Source: Halovivax asiaticus JCM 14624 (lineage in GTDB: Archaea; Halobacteriota; Halobacteria; Halobacteriales; Natrialbaceae). From it: DNA of 64,000 bases. Below are positions 28,762-38,261 of the stretch, piece by piece. Position numbers and translations under genes: made by a program. The stretch covers positions 39,942-103,941 of the forward strand of contig NZ_AOIQ01000023.1 in the NCBI RefSeq assembly GCF_000337515.1, given 5' to 3'. Under the pieces are notes generated by a model, which saw only the letters and a program-made list of their open reading frames with translations, did not search any database and was not told the origin of the DNA. Numbering within the stretch: the stretch's first letter is position 1; each line of letters starts with the position of its first letter.

Positions 28762-30516
28762 ATGCCAGCGGATCTCAACTGGGCCATCGGCGGGGAAGCC
28801 GGGGACGGTATCGACTCCACCGGCAAGATCTTCGCCCAGGCTCTCGCCAGAGCTGGACGGCAGGTGTTCACCTCGAAGGACTTCGCCTCACGGATCCGGG
28901 GCGGGTACACCGCCTACAAGATTCGAACCTCGGTCGAGGACGTGCAGAGCGTCGTCGATCGACTCGACATCCTCGTCGCGCTCACCCAGCGAACCATCGA
29001 CGAGAACGTCGACGAAATGCACGACGGTAGCGCGATCATCTACGACGGCGAGCGCTCGTGGGACGCCGAACTCCCCGACGAGGCGACTGGCGTCGACGTG
29101 CCGCTCAAGTCCCTCGCCGAAGAGGCCGGTGGTGCCATCATGCGAAACGTCGTCGCCCTCGGTGCCGCCTGTGAGATCACCGGCTTCGACGTCGCCTACC
29201 TCGACGAGGCGCTGGAGAAGCGCTTCGGCGGGAAGGGGTCCCAGATCGTCGAGAACAACAAGGAGGCCGCCCGGCTCGGTCGAGATCACGTCCGCGAGGA
29301 GTACGATCTGGACCACCTGGGCTACGATCTGGAGACGACCGACGAGGACTACGTCCTCCTGAACGGCAACGAGGCAATCGGCATGGGCGCCATCGCGGCC
29401 GGCTGTCGCTTCTACGCCGGCTACCCGATCACGCCCGCGACCTCCATCATGGAGTACCTCACCGGCCGTGTCGACGACTACGGCGGGCACGTCGTCCAGG
29501 CGGAGGACGAACTCTCGGCGATCAACATGGCGCTCGGCGCGGCACGCGGTGGTGCCCGTTCGATGACGGCGACCTCGGGTGCCGGGATCGACCTCATGAC
29601 CGAGACGTTCGGCCTCGTCGCGACGAGCGAGACGCCGCTGGTCATCGCGGACGTCCAGCGATCCGGTCCGTCGACAGGGATGCCGACGAAGCAGGAACAG
29701 GGCGACCTGAACATGCTCCTGTACGGCGGCCACGGCGAAGTGCCACGGTTCGTCGTCGCCCCTACCTCGATTACTGAGTGCTTCTGGAAGACGATCGAGG
29801 CGTTCAACCTGGCCGAGAAGTACCAGACGCCGGTCTTCCTCGTCTCCGACCTGGCGACGTCGGTCACCGAGCAGACGTTCCCGCCGGAGGCGTTCGAAAT
29901 GGACGACGTCGAGATCGATCGCGGCAAAATCGTCGCGGAAGACGACGTCGAGGAGTGGCTCGACGAGGAGGGTCGCTTCCGGGCGCACGCCGCGACCGAC
30001 GACGGGGTCAGCCCGCGCGCCCTTCCGGGAACGCTCGACGGCGCCCACATGAGCACTGGCCTGGAACACGACGAACTCGGCCGCCGGACGGAGGACACCG
30101 ACGTCCGTGTCCAGCAGGTCGATAAACGAAATCGAAAGGTCGAGACCGCGAAGGCAGAGGAGGACTGGGACTACCGCGAGTTCGGCGACCCGGATGCCGA
30201 CGACCTCGTCATCTCGTGGGGCTCGAACGAGGGTGCCCTCATCGAGGCGCTCGACCTCCTCGAAGAACGTGATATCTCGGTCCGCGTCCTGTCGGTTCCG
30301 TACCTGTTCCCGCGGCCCGACCTCACCGAGGACGTCGAGGCAGCCGACAACGTGATCGTCGTCGAGTGTAACGCCACGGGGCAGTTCGCCGACGTGATCG
30401 AACACGACACGCTGACGCGGGTCAAGCGGATCAACAAGTACACGGGCATCCGCTTCAAGGCGGACGAACTCGCGGACGACATCGAAGCGGAACTCTCCAC
30501 GGAGGTACCAGCATAA
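28762..30516 (+). CDS. korA: 2-oxoacid:ferredoxin oxidoreductase, alpha subunit (gamma-alpha fusion)
   Basis: A 584-residue subunit. Residues 1-190 are the gamma domain (G-G-E-A-G-D-G-I-D-S-T-G-K) and the rest is the alpha domain, which starts near G-N-E-A-I-G-M-G-A-I and has Y-P-I-T-P-A-T-S-I-M-E-Y. Haloarchaea use this two-subunit enzyme type for CoA-dependent oxidative decarboxylation of pyruvate or 2-oxoglutarate with ferredoxin as acceptor. Which acid is used cannot be fixed from sequence; the kor name is the commoner annotation. Its stop overlaps the beta subunit ATG by one base. Confidence 0.9.
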   Translation: MPADLNWAIGGEAGDGIDSTGKIFAQALARAGRQVFTSKDFASRIRGGYTAYKIRTSVEDVQSVVDRLDILVALTQRTIDENVDEMHDGSAIIYDGERSWDAELPDEATGVDVPLKSLAEEAGGAIMRNVVALGAACEITGFDVAYLDEALEKRFGGKGSQIVENNKEAARLGRDHVREEYDLDHLGYDLETTDEDYVLLNGNEAIGMGAIAAGCRFYAGYPITPATSIMEYLTGRVDDYGGHVVQAEDELSAINMALGAARGGARSMTATSGAGIDLMTETFGLVATSETPLVIADVQRSGPSTGMPTKQEQGDLNMLLYGGHGEVPRFVVAPTSITECFWKTIEAFNLAEKYQTPVFLVSDLATSVTEQTFPPEAFEMDDVEIDRGKIVAEDDVEEWLDEEGRFRAHAATDDGVSPRALPGTLDGAHMSTGLEHDELGRRTEDTDVRVQQVDKRNRKVETAKAEEDWDYREFGDPDADDLVISWGSNEGALIEALDLLEERDISVRVLSVPYLFPRPDLTEDVEAADNVIVVECNATGQFADVIEHDTLTRVKRINKYTGIRFKADELADDIEAELSTEVPA

Positions 30517-31379
30517 TGAGCTCAGACGTTCGATTCACCGACTTCAAGTCCGACAAGCAACCGACCTGGTGTCCCGGCTGCGGTGACTTCGGGACCATGA
30601 ACGGCATGATGAAGGCCCTGGCGAACACGGGCAACGACCCCGACAATACGTTCGTCGTGGCCGGAATCGGCTGTTCCGGCAAGATCGGGACCTACATGCA
30701 CAGCTACGCGCTTCACGGCGTCCACGGCCGCGCGCTGCCCGTCGGGGCCGGCGTCAAGATGGCCCGTCCCGACATCGAGGTCATGGTCGCCGGCGGCGAC
30801 GGCGACGGTTACTCGATCGGGTCCGGCCACTTCATCCACGCCGTCCGCCGGAACGTCGACATGTCCTACGTGGTCATGGACAACCGCATCTACGGCCTGA
30901 CCAAGGGTCAGGCGTCGCCGACCTCGCGATCGGACTTCGAGACCTCGACGACTCCCGAGGGGCCGAAGCAGCCGCCGGTCAACCCGCTCGCGCTCGCGCT
31001 CGCCTCCGGCGCGACGTTCATCGCCCAGTCGTTCGCCTCCGACGCGATGCGCCACACCGAGATCGTCGAAGCCGCGATCGAGCACGACGGCTTCGGCTTC
31101 GTCAACGTCTTCAGCCCGTGTGTCACGTTCAACGATGTCGATACCTACGACTACTTCCGCGATACGCTGGTCGACCTCCAGGAAGAGGGTCACGACCCGA
31201 ACGACTACGACGACGCCAAGGACGTCATCCTCGACTCCGACAAGGAGTATCAGGGCGTCATCTATCAGGACGACGAGTCGGTGCCGTACGGCCAGCACCA
31301 GAACCTCGGCGCGAACATGTCCGAGATTCCCGACGGCGCCCCCGAGGACGCGATGGACCTCGTTCGCGAGTTCTACTAA
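30516..31379 (+). CDS. korB: 2-oxoacid:ferredoxin oxidoreductase, beta subunit
   Basis: A 287-residue thiamine diphosphate-binding subunit. The ThDP/Mg motif starts G-G-D-G-D-G-Y-S and ends at D-N-R-I-Y-G-L-T. Cysteines for a [4Fe-4S] cluster are present: Cys19 and Cys22 in W-C-P-G-C-G, Cys53 in G-I-G-C-S-G-K, and one more in F-S-P-C-V-T-F-N-D. It forms the catalytic complex with the alpha subunit encoded immediately upstream in the same operon. Confidence 0.93.
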   Translation: MSSDVRFTDFKSDKQPTWCPGCGDFGTMNGMMKALANTGNDPDNTFVVAGIGCSGKIGTYMHSYALHGVHGRALPVGAGVKMARPDIEVMVAGGDGDGYSIGSGHFIHAVRRNVDMSYVVMDNRIYGLTKGQASPTSRSDFETSTTPEGPKQPPVNPLALALASGATFIAQSFASDAMRHTEIVEAAIEHDGFGFVNVFSPCVTFNDVDTYDYFRDTLVDLQEEGHDPNDYDDAKDVILDSDKEYQGVIYQDDESVPYGQHQNLGANMSEIPDGAPEDAMDLVREFY

Positions 31380-31628
31380 CGCCGTCTCGTCCGTTCTTGC
31401 CGCTCGGTTCACTCCGGCGCCGATTTTTCCACGTCCCAGCTTCGACTCCGGTTACGATCGGTGTCGAAGTCGGCCGGCTGTCGCGTCGATGACGGTCGTT
31501 CGCCGCGTGTGCTGGCGTTGGCCGCACGTCGTCGCCGGACGTGGCCGCCCGTGGTGGCCATCGCAATCAGGCTGCGGCCCCTGCCGATACCAGCAATCGT
31601 TATGAGGGTTCGGTCCAGCCTGTCACGT

Positions 31629-32750
31629 ATGACGGACTTCTCGACGCGAGTCGAAAACGTCTCGATCAGTGGTATCCGCGAGGTGTTCGAAGCGGCCGGC
31701 GAGGACGACATCAACCTCGGGCTCGGCCAGCCGGACTTCCCGACACCCGAACACGCCTCGCAGGCCGCGGTCGAGGCGATCGAATCACACGAAGCGGATC
31801 CCTACACGGGAAACAAGGGGATTCCCGAACTTCGCGAGGCGATTGCTGGCGCCTATGACCGCGAGTACGGCTTCTCGATCGATCCGAACGACGTCATCGC
31901 GACGGCCGGCGGCAGCGAAGCGTTGCACATCGCGCTCGAGGCTCACGTCGGAACCGGCGAGGAGGTCATCTTTCCCGATCCAGGGTTCGTCGCCTACGAC
32001 GCGCTGACGACGATCGCCGGCGGCGTCCCGAACCCCGTTTCGGTGCGTGAGGACCTGACGCTCGACCCTGCGGCCGTCGAGGCGGCGATCACCGAGGACA
32101 CCGCGGCGTTTATCATCAACAGTCCCGGCAACCCGACGGGAGCGGTCGCCTCCGAGGACGACGTGCGCGAGTTCGCCCGTATCGCCGACGAACACGACGT
32201 GCTCTGTATTTCCGACGAGGTGTACGAGCACATCGTCTTCGACGGCGAACACCACTCGCCGATGGCGTACGCGGAGACGGACAACGTCGTCACCGTCAGC
32301 GCTTGTTCGAAGACCTACTCGATGACCGGCTGGCGACTGGGCTGGGTCACGGGCTCGAACCGGCGAATCGAGCGGATGCTGCGCGTCCACCAGTACGTTC
32401 AGGCCTGTGCCTCGGCGCCGGCCCAGTACGCGGCCGAGGCGGCCCTCACCGGCCCGCAGGATCCCGTCGACGAGATGGTCGCCACCTTCGAAGACCGACG
32501 TGATCTCGTCCTCGACGGACTCGAAGATGCCGGCCTCATCGTTCCGACGCCGGAGGGTGCGTTCTACGCCATGCCGGAAGTCCCCGACGGCTGGTGCGAC
32601 GAAGTGCTGGATCGGGGCGTCGTGGTCGTCCCCGGTGAGGCGTTCGGCGAGAACGGCGCGGGCTACGCTCGACTCTCCTACGCGACGGGAACCGAGGAAC
32701 TGAAAGAGGCGCTGGAGATCATCGACGCGGCGACGGCAGCGGTCCAGTAA
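31629..32750 (+). CDS. Class I/II pyridoxal-phosphate aminotransferase
   Basis: A 373-residue aspartate aminotransferase-fold enzyme. The PLP-binding Lys is in S-A-C-S-K-T-Y-S-M-T-G-W-R-L-G-W; S-P-G-N-P-T-G-A and C-I-S-D-E-V-Y-E-H are present, and the C-terminal Y-A-R-L-S-Y-A contains the carboxylate-binding Arg. The ATG at 31629 follows a long in-frame but unlikely upstream stretch. The amino donor and acceptor are not evident. It follows korB by 249 bases and need not be part of that operon. Confidence 0.93.
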   Translation: MTDFSTRVENVSISGIREVFEAAGEDDINLGLGQPDFPTPEHASQAAVEAIESHEADPYTGNKGIPELREAIAGAYDREYGFSIDPNDVIATAGGSEALHIALEAHVGTGEEVIFPDPGFVAYDALTTIAGGVPNPVSVREDLTLDPAAVEAAITEDTAAFIINSPGNPTGAVASEDDVREFARIADEHDVLCISDEVYEHIVFDGEHHSPMAYAETDNVVTVSACSKTYSMTGWRLGWVTGSNRRIERMLRVHQYVQACASAPAQYAAEAALTGPQDPVDEMVATFEDRRDLVLDGLEDAGLIVPTPEGAFYAMPEVPDGWCDEVLDRGVVVVPGEAFGENGAGYARLSYATGTEELKEALEIIDAATAAVQ

Positions 32751-32876
32751 GTACCGAGATCCAGTACGCACCGTGTGAAGACGGGCCCGACGACGAAGCC
32801 ATCGGGACTGACCACGTATTCTCACCACGTCGGTCGACCCCTGACGGTTTTGTCCGCGTCCGTGGTGAGGGAGCCT

Positions 32877-33737
32877 ATGGCCGTCTCCCGTCACGGTTCG
32901 GGCCTCCGCGCCGACCTTCGAGCGTACGCCTCGCAGGTCCACCCCGTATTCATGCTGCCGCCGGTCGCCGCGTCCCTGTTCGGGGCCGTTCTCACGACCA
33001 ATTTCACTTTTTTCCCGGCCGCAGTCCACGCCGTCGCGATCTTCGCGGCAGTCTACACGGCGCACGTCAAGGACGGCTACGTCGATTTCCACGTCCGTGA
33101 CGAGGACGACGATCATCCGCTCACCGTCGCTGGTTGCCTCGCGGGGCTCTACGGTGCGACGGCGCTGTTTGCAGTTGCCACACTGATCCTTGCTGTCGGC
33201 GTCGATTTGCTCGCCGCTGCGCTGACGGTGCCGACCTGGGTGATCGCGTACCTCCACGCACCCCAACTGGACGTGCATCCGATCGGCGCGACGATGGGCT
33301 ACCCCGCGGGGATCGGGCTGGCAATTCTGGGCGGGTACGCCGCCCAGACCGGGACACTCTCGCCGCTCGCGCTCGCGTTCGCGCTCGTCTTCCTGGTGGT
33401 CCTCACCGGGATCAAAGTCGTCGACGACACGACCGACGTGACCTACGATCGCACTATCCGGAAGCGGACGGTCGCAGTCGTTCTGGGGACCGATCGGGCT
33501 ATCTTCCTGGCGTATGGGTTGATCGGCGTCGGTCTCGTTACGTGCCTTGTGTTCGTGCTCGTCGGGCTGTTCCCGCTGGGGAGCATCCTCGCAGTGGCTG
33601 CCCTGGCACTGGTCGCGGTCACCGCACGTCGTGCGCCGCCGAAACTCGCGACGATGCTCCTGATTCGGGGGTGCTACGTCTTCCTCGCGGTTCTCGTCGC
33701 GGCGGTCTGGTTCGAACCAGTCGATATCGTGTTATAA
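32877..33737 (+). CDS. UbiA-family prenyltransferase-like membrane protein
   Basis: A 286-residue protein with about eight hydrophobic helices. Two aspartate-rich loops are present, [14 protein letters not shown] (about residues 65-78) and D-D-T-T-D-V-T-Y-D (about 182-190). These are where UbiA enzymes bind Mg2+ and prenyl diphosphate, although the canonical N-D-x-x-D is not exact in the first. It may attach a prenyl chain to an aromatic ring or a lipid. The exact product is unknown. It stands alone between the aminotransferase and eIF1A genes. Confidence 0.75.
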   Translation: MAVSRHGSGLRADLRAYASQVHPVFMLPPVAASLFGAVLTTNFTFFPAAVHAVAIFAAVYTAHVKDGYVDFHVRDEDDDHPLTVAGCLAGLYGATALFAVATLILAVGVDLLAAALTVPTWVIAYLHAPQLDVHPIGATMGYPAGIGLAILGGYAAQTGTLSPLALAFALVFLVVLTGIKVVDDTTDVTYDRTIRKRTVAVVLGTDRAIFLAYGLIGVGLVTCLVFVLVGLFPLGSILAVAALALVAVTARRAPPKLATMLLIRGCYVFLAVLVAAVWFEPVDIVL

Positions 33738-33784
33738 TTGGTGCCGAACGGTACCGCGTCCCGTGATACCGGTCCTCCCGCCAA

Positions 33785-33813
33785 CTTATACGGCGTGGTC
33801 TCGTACATCACAT
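33785..33813 (+). promoter_or_regulatory. TATA element of the eIF1A gene
   Basis: CTTATA at 33785-33790 is 24-29 bases upstream of the ATG at 33814, typical for a leaderless haloarchaeal transcript. The ATG has no Shine-Dalgarno sequence. Confidence 0.55.
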
Positions 33814-34098
33814 ATGAGCGAAGAATCCGGGCGACGGAACCTCCGTATGCCCTCGAACGACGAAGTGTTCGCCGTCGTCACCGATCACCTCGGCGGCAAC
33901 CACGTGCAACTGCAGTGTGCCGACGGCGTCGAACGTCTCGGTCGCATTCCTGGTCGCATGAAGTACCGCACCTGGATCGAGGAGGACGACGTCGTCGTCG
34001 CTGAACCGTGGGACTGGCAGGACGAGAAAGCGACGATCGAGTGGCGCTACACCAGCCAGGACGCCAACCAGCTCCGACGCGAAGGCCACATCGACTGA
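33814..34098 (+). CDS. Translation initiation factor aIF-1A
   Basis: A 94-residue OB-fold protein, normal length. It has the aIF-1A pattern [28 protein letters not shown] and W-I-E-E-D-D-V-V-V, ending in an acidic tail. It promotes binding of initiator tRNA and mRNA to the small ribosomal subunit. It is a stand-alone gene with its own TATA box and a leaderless start. Confidence 0.95.
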   Translation: MSEESGRRNLRMPSNDEVFAVVTDHLGGNHVQLQCADGVERLGRIPGRMKYRTWIEEDDVVVAEPWDWQDEKATIEWRYTSQDANQLRREGHID

Positions 34099-34279
34099 TC
34101 GATTTCGGCTGAACAGGCCGGTCTTTTGCTGTTTTCTACCCACACCTGCCAGCGACGGCGCTGTTCGGGCGATCGATTGAACCCGATCGCCTTCGATCGA
34201 TGTGTCGGACTCGGGTCGACAGTCGTTCGACCGACAGCGTCGGGGAAACGTTTAGACGGTGTGTGAGTAACGCTCTCGT

Positions 34280-35710
34280 ATGACATACGACATCGAGTTC
34301 TGCTTCGAGCTCGGACTTGCTGACGACCAGATATCGGTCGCCGAGGGACGACGCGAATCCCACGCCGCAGACTGGGGTGCCTCCCAGCTCGACGAAGGCG
34401 TCGTCCCGGACGCCGTGGTCTGGCCGGAGTCGACGGGCGACGTTTCGGCCGTCCTCGCCGCGGCGACAGACCGCGGTGTGCCCGTGACGCCGTACGCGGC
34501 GGGAACCGGGCTGGAGGGTAATGCAGTTCCGGCTCACGGCGGTATCAGTCTCGATCTGACGCGGATGAACGCGGTCGTCGACTACCGGCCGGCCGACTTC
34601 CAGATCGACGTGCAGCCAGGGTTGCTCGGCTCTGCGGTCGACGAATTCGCTGGCGACGATGGCCTCTTCTTCCCACCGTTGCCGTCTTCCGGAAACATCT
34701 CGACGATCGGCGGGATGATCGCCACGGACGCGAGCGGCATGCAGACGGTGAAGTACGGCGAGGTGGCCGACTGGGTACTTGGCCTGGAGGCCGTCCTGGC
34801 CGACGGAACGGTGATCCGGACGGGGTCGCGGGCGGTGAAGACCTCGAGTGGCTACAATCTGACCGAGTTGCTGATCGGCAGCGAGGGGACCCTCGCCGTC
34901 GTAACGGAGGCCACCCTCGAGTTGGCCGGTCGACCCGCACAGAAAAGCGGTGTGCGTGCCATTTTCGAGACGCTCGACGCGGCGACCGCAGCCGTCTCCG
35001 ACACCGTCAGGTCTGGTGTCGACGTCGCGCGCATCGAAGTCGTCGACGGATTGAGTGCCCGGATGGCGAACGCCTACCAGGGGAGCGATCTACCGGACGC
35101 GCCAATGGTCTTCCTCGAGTTTCACGCGAACCACGGCGTCGACGAGGAGGTCGCCCTCTGCCGATCGATCTTCGAGGAGTACGCCCTCGACCGGTTCGAG
35201 ACGGACGGTGAGGGGACCGAGATGGCCGATCTCTGGACGGCGCGTCGGGACCTCGCCTACGCCGTCGCGAGCTACGACGCTGACCTGGATCCGCTCCACC
35301 CGGGCGACGTGACGGTCCCCATCAGCGCGTACCCAGAGATCGTCCGTGAGACGAAGCGGCTGGCCGAGGAGGCCGACCTACTCGTTCCCTGCTTCGGCCA
35401 CGCCGGCGATGGCAACCTCCACTACAGCGTTCTCGTCGACCGCTCCGACCCTCAGCTGGTCGAGCGCGGGGAGGAACTGTACGCCGCGATCGTCGACCGG
35501 GCGATCGAGCTGGGCGGGACGGCAACGGGCGAACACGGAATCGGACAGGGAAAGCGCGAGTACATGGAACCGGAGCACGGTGACGGTGCCGTCGACGCCA
35601 TGCGGTCGATCAAGCGTGCACTGGACCCGACTGGCACACTGAACCCAGGAAAAATATTTCCGGAGACGGAAAGCGGGGAGCGCGTTTGTGATCCGGTGAG
35701 TGAAGGGTGA
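34280..35710 (+). CDS. FAD-binding glycolate/D-lactate dehydrogenase-type oxidase (GlcD-like)
   Basis: A 476-residue vanillyl-alcohol-oxidase-superfamily enzyme. The FAD-binding PCMH domain (about 40-220) contains T-P-Y-A-A-G-T-G-L-E-G and P-S-S-G-N-I-S-T-I-G-G-M. The C-terminal domain has the substrate His-rich motif C-F-G-H-A-G-D-G-N-L-H-Y and the end block T-G-E-H-G-I-G-Q-G-K. It oxidises a 2-hydroxy acid to a 2-oxo acid. The neighbouring convergent gene encodes a 2-oxo acid decarboxylase-like protein, so the two could act in series, an inference from context. Confidence 0.92.
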   Translation: MTYDIEFCFELGLADDQISVAEGRRESHAADWGASQLDEGVVPDAVVWPESTGDVSAVLAAATDRGVPVTPYAAGTGLEGNAVPAHGGISLDLTRMNAVVDYRPADFQIDVQPGLLGSAVDEFAGDDGLFFPPLPSSGNISTIGGMIATDASGMQTVKYGEVADWVLGLEAVLADGTVIRTGSRAVKTSSGYNLTELLIGSEGTLAVVTEATLELAGRPAQKSGVRAIFETLDAATAAVSDTVRSGVDVARIEVVDGLSARMANAYQGSDLPDAPMVFLEFHANHGVDEEVALCRSIFEEYALDRFETDGEGTEMADLWTARRDLAYAVASYDADLDPLHPGDVTVPISAYPEIVRETKRLAEEADLLVPCFGHAGDGNLHYSVLVDRSDPQLVERGEELYAAIVDRAIELGGTATGEHGIGQGKREYMEPEHGDGAVDAMRSIKRALDPTGTLNPGKIFPETESGERVCDPVSEG

Positions 35711-35743
35711 GCGGTGTGATCGAGTCGAGTGACGGCGGTCCGG

Positions 35744-37432
35744 TCAGTCGTGGACGAACACGTCGAGGACGTCCGGACCGTCGCGAGCGAGCGCGTCCTC
35801 GAGTACGGGTTCGATCTCCTCGGGCGTCTCGACGAGCGTCCCACGCGCGCCGTGGCTCTCGGCGTTGGCGACGAGGTCGACCGGCGGATCGAAGTCCATC
35901 CCGGGGAACTCGTAGTCGGCTTCCTCGCCGCCCATGAGGTCCAGCGTGTTGTTCTTCAGGATGCGATAGTTGCGGTTGTCCGAGACGACGACGGTGAGAT
36001 CGAGGTCGTACCGAGCGGCGCTGTACATCGCGTGGGGGTAGTAGAGGTACGAGCCGTCGCCGACGAAGCCGACGACCTCCCGGGGATCGTCGCGATCTCC
36101 TTCGGCGAGAGCGGCGCCGACGGTGGCCGGGAGGCCGTAGCCGAGCCCACCTCCCTTGTTCGAGATGTACTGCTCCGGCTCGAACGACCAGCGCGTGAGC
36201 ATCGCGTACTTCGAGGTGACGCCCTCGTCGACGACGAACGCGTCGCCGGCGACCCGTTCCATCGCGTCGACGAGTTGGGCCTTCGAAGCGCGAGGGTCGT
36301 CGGGCCGTTCGTCGCTCGTCATCGTCGCCATCTGTGCCTCGACCATCTCGGAGACGGCGTCGACGTACTCGAGGCGTTCCTCGCGAACCTCGTCGGGGAG
36401 TCGCTCCGCAACGCGATCGGCGACGGCCGCGAGCGCCTGCCCCGGATCGCCGACGACGGCGACGTCGGCCGGCTGGTTCTTGCCGACCTCCCAGACGGCG
36501 TCGCTCACGTGCAGACAGGTCGCGTGGTCGGGGACGAGCGGCTCTTCGTGGCGGGTGAGCGTGGTGTTGGTCGAACAGCCCGCGAACAGGATCGTCTCGG
36601 CCGACAGCAGCGTCGAGGCCAACTCTTCGTCCGGCGGGACGTGCGAGATCCACTGGGGGTGTTCGGTCGGGAAGTTCACCTCGGAGGAGAGGATCTCACC
36701 GTGGACCCGCGCACCCGACGCCTCGGCGAGGTCGACTGCGGCTTGGACGGCGTCGGCGCCCGCGCGGGCCACGTGATCCCCGACGACGATGATCGGATTC
36801 TCCGCCTCGACCAGCGCGCCCGCCGCGGCCTCGATCGCGTCCGGGTCGCCGGGACCCGCGGTGGGGACCCGTCCGAGTCGCTCCGGTTCGGCGTCGGTTT
36901 CGGCCATCGTTACGTCGAGCGGGAGGCCGAGGAAGACGGGTCCCGTCGGCGGCTCGAGCGCGACGCGAAACGCCCGTCGGAGCATCGTCGGTAGCGCGTC
37001 CACGTCTAACACCTCGTCGGACCACTTGCAGAACTGGTCGGCCATCGAGGCGAGTTCGCCCGAGAGGATCGGCTCCTCGTGGCGGAAGTCCGTGCTGTGG
37101 TTGCCGGCCGTGACGACCAGCGGCGCGCCCACCATCTTCGCCGCGTAGAGGTTCCCGAGCCCGTGTGCGAGCCCCGGCGCGATGTGGAGGTTGACGACGC
37201 CGACGGGCAGGACGTCGTGGTCGTGGTGTGCATGATAGCGTCGCGTCTGAGCGTAGCCGCCGGCCATCCCGACCGCGACGTCCTCGTGGAGTCCGAGAAC
37301 GTACTCGAGGTCGCTCTCGCCGATCGCGTTGACGATCGGCAACTCCGTCGTTCCCGGGTTGCCGAAGACATACTCGACGCCGTAGCGCTCGAGGGCGTCG
37401 ACGAAGAGGTCGGCGCCGGTAGTCGCTGTCAT
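35744..37432 (-). CDS. ThDP-dependent enzyme, benzoylformate decarboxylase-like
   Basis: A 562-residue thiamine diphosphate enzyme. The N-terminal domain has the catalytic Glu block L-H-E-D-V-A-V-G-M-A-G-G-Y-A-Q and a benzoylformate decarboxylase-like V-N-L-H-I-A-P-G. The C-terminal ThDP motif starts V-G-D-G-S-Y-L-Y-Y and ends near S-D-N-R-N-Y. A short His-rich insert Y-H-A-H-H-D-H-D-V lies between the two N-terminal blocks. Acetolactate synthase is possible but the pattern fits the decarboxylase branch better. It is convergent with the oxidase gene, 33 bases apart. No adjacent small subunit is seen. Confidence 0.82.
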   Translation of the reverse strand: MTATTGADLFVDALERYGVEYVFGNPGTTELPIVNAIGESDLEYVLGLHEDVAVGMAGGYAQTRRYHAHHDHDVLPVGVVNLHIAPGLAHGLGNLYAAKMVGAPLVVTAGNHSTDFRHEEPILSGELASMADQFCKWSDEVLDVDALPTMLRRAFRVALEPPTGPVFLGLPLDVTMAETDAEPERLGRVPTAGPGDPDAIEAAAGALVEAENPIIVVGDHVARAGADAVQAAVDLAEASGARVHGEILSSEVNFPTEHPQWISHVPPDEELASTLLSAETILFAGCSTNTTLTRHEEPLVPDHATCLHVSDAVWEVGKNQPADVAVVGDPGQALAAVADRVAERLPDEVREERLEYVDAVSEMVEAQMATMTSDERPDDPRASKAQLVDAMERVAGDAFVVDEGVTSKYAMLTRWSFEPEQYISNKGGGLGYGLPATVGAALAEGDRDDPREVVGFVGDGSYLYYPHAMYSAARYDLDLTVVVSDNRNYRILKNNTLDLMGGEEADYEFPGMDFDPPVDLVANAESHGARGTLVETPEEIEPVLEDALARDGPDVLDVFVHD

Positions 37433-37554
37433 GGACTACCGTCTGGTGCGTATTCACATCAAATTGTGTGTGGCAGTCGCACCGGTGCCACGACGGGCGG
37501 CTATCCCGTGCATCTCCGAATCTCATTAGTGGTTGGACTGTCTTTCCGTACGAA

Positions 37555-38169
37555 ATGCAGTACGATGAGTTGGAGCGAATCTACGGCCGTGACGAGTACT
37601 ACTGGGGGACCGAACCGAACGAGATGGCCGAGGAGACGGTCGACGCGGTTCCGGACACGACGGGGACAGTCACGGCGATAGATATTGGGGCCGGGGAGGG
37701 ACGAGATGCGGTGTTCTTCGCCGAACGAGGGTGGAACGTGTACGCGATGGACGTTTCTCAGAACGGGCTGGCGAAGGCCGAGCGACTCGCTGCGAGACGC
37801 GGTGTGACGCTGGAAACGATCGAGGCCGATGCGAACGATACCACCCTTCCCGAGTCGGTGGACGTCGTCTACTCGGCCGGGACGATCCAGTACATCCGCC
37901 CGGAGAATCGGGAGCGCCAGTTCGATCGATTTAAAGAACGAACCACTGACGGCGGGATCCACACGATGTTCGCGTTCGTCGACCATCCCGAAATTCCGAC
38001 GCCACCCGACTGGACCGACAACGAGCACTTCTACGAGCGGGGAGAGTTGGCGGGATATTACGAGGACTGGGAGACAGTCCGCGCCGAACGGTTCGTTTTC
38101 GAGGATACCTCGGGTGGAAACCCGCATCGACACGCGGCCGAGACGCTGATCGTACGGAACCCGAACTGA
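37555..38169 (+). CDS. Class I SAM-dependent methyltransferase
   Basis: A 204-residue protein with the motif I sequence A-I-D-I-G-A-G-E-G-R-D-A and post-I region N-V-Y-A-M-D-V-S. It resembles TehB/UbiE-type small-molecule methylases: Y-Y-W-G-T-E-P-N near the N-terminus, and later S-A-G-T-I-Q-Y-I. The substrate is unknown. The ATG at 37555 was chosen because it begins the conserved part and follows a short AT-rich stretch. It is divergent from the ThDP enzyme gene, 122 bases apart. Confidence 0.85.
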   Translation: MQYDELERIYGRDEYYWGTEPNEMAEETVDAVPDTTGTVTAIDIGAGEGRDAVFFAERGWNVYAMDVSQNGLAKAERLAARRGVTLETIEADANDTTLPESVDVVYSAGTIQYIRPENRERQFDRFKERTTDGGIHTMFAFVDHPEIPTPPDWTDNEHFYERGELAGYYEDWETVRAERFVFEDTSGGNPHRHAAETLIVRNPN

Positions 38170-38261
38170 TCTCCGACCGCTTCCGGCGGGCATACTCCTC
38201 GGACTGAGCGCCAGGCTGCCTCGCGAGGGACTGGTCCTTCGAGATCGCCCTCGAAATTCCT

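Noticed and set aside
35729..36994. 421-codon + strand frame opposite the ThDP enzyme
   Set aside because: The minus strand has intact ThDP and catalytic motifs; the + frame has none and is a shadow.
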